The notes under the pieces are model-generated. The model did no database searches. It was not told where the DNA came from and saw only the letters and a program-made list of their open reading frames with translations. The position numbers and the translations under genes are program-made. From a candidate division TA06 bacterium SM23_40 (GTDB lineage Bacteria > LJUI01 > SM1-40), in contig LJUI01000148.1 of the NCBI GenBank assembly GCA_001303705.1, forward strand, positions 1 through 6,172: a stretch of 6,172 nt of DNA, read 5' to 3'. Positions 6,072 to 6,172 of the stretch are shown here, piece by piece (positions within the stretch are counted from its first letter, which is position 1; each line of letters begins with the position of its first letter).

Positions 6072-6172
6072 GGCTCCCCGGGTTGGTGTCCCAGAGCGTA
6101 CTTTTGTGGGATCTGTCAAGAATTGAGATGAGGCGGGTCGCGAGGGGACGTACCAGGATGAGCCTTCTACCT
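6072..6172. repeat. Dispersed direct repeat, copy B (runs to the window edge)
   Basis: It is the same orientation as copy A at 1051-1151, offset by 5021 bp, with 50 identical bp at 6072-6121 and 90/101 matches overall. It ends 449 nt upstream of the phosphatidyltransferase start codon. It may continue past 6172. Both copies can also be read through on the minus strand as a similar short peptide (RSHKSTLWDTNPGS at its end), so an origin as the 3' end of a repeated gene is possible. Confidence 0.9.

Overview
The window is a bacterial fragment with every supportable gene on the minus strand. GC looks a little above 50% by eye (not counted). It holds a compact three-gene phospholipid-type operon (5623 down to 1243) and, downstream, the first 199 codons of a secreted Asp-box beta-propeller protein that runs off the left edge. 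The taxon cannot be named. Asp-box propellers with a Sec signal plus strong AGGAGG-type ribosome sites suit many Gram-negative or candidate phyla, including FCB-group lineages, but nothing here is diagnostic.

Layout in transcription order (right to left). At 6172-6072 lies copy B of a 101-bp dispersed repeat. A sigma70-like promoter candidate (6060-6031) and a hairpin with a T-run (5950-5917) follow. Five purine-rich 24-bp tandem units (5745-5626) end in the ribosome site of the first gene. That gene is a CDP-alcohol phosphatidyltransferase of an atypical, YnbA-like type (5623-4985). It overlaps by 4 nt a CdsA-type phosphatidate cytidylyltransferase (4988-3924). This in turn overlaps by 4 nt an 894-residue fusion of AMP-forming acyl ligase, acyl carrier protein and PlsC-type acyltransferase (3927-1243). 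Past its stop come a long-loop inverted repeat (1237-1190), copy A of the dispersed repeat (1151-1051), a second promoter candidate (1005-976), a second copy of the hairpin element (854-828), and the propeller gene from 598.

The three operon genes form a logical chain. The fusion can activate a fatty acid, hold it on its own carrier domain and acylate a lysophosphatidate-like acceptor. CdsA can convert the phosphatidate to CDP-diacylglycerol. The YnbA-like enzyme can exchange CMP for an alcohol. The product is not predictable, because the alcohol is unknown and two metal-ligand Asp positions of the transferase are Asn.

The most unusual DNA-level observation is the shared leader architecture of the operon and the propeller gene. 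Both are preceded by the same repeat about 450 nt upstream of the start codon, then a TTGAC-type promoter candidate, then a near-identical 27-nt hairpin. Separately, short in-phase tandem repeats (24 bp and 42 bp) sit at the 5' ends of two of the operon genes.
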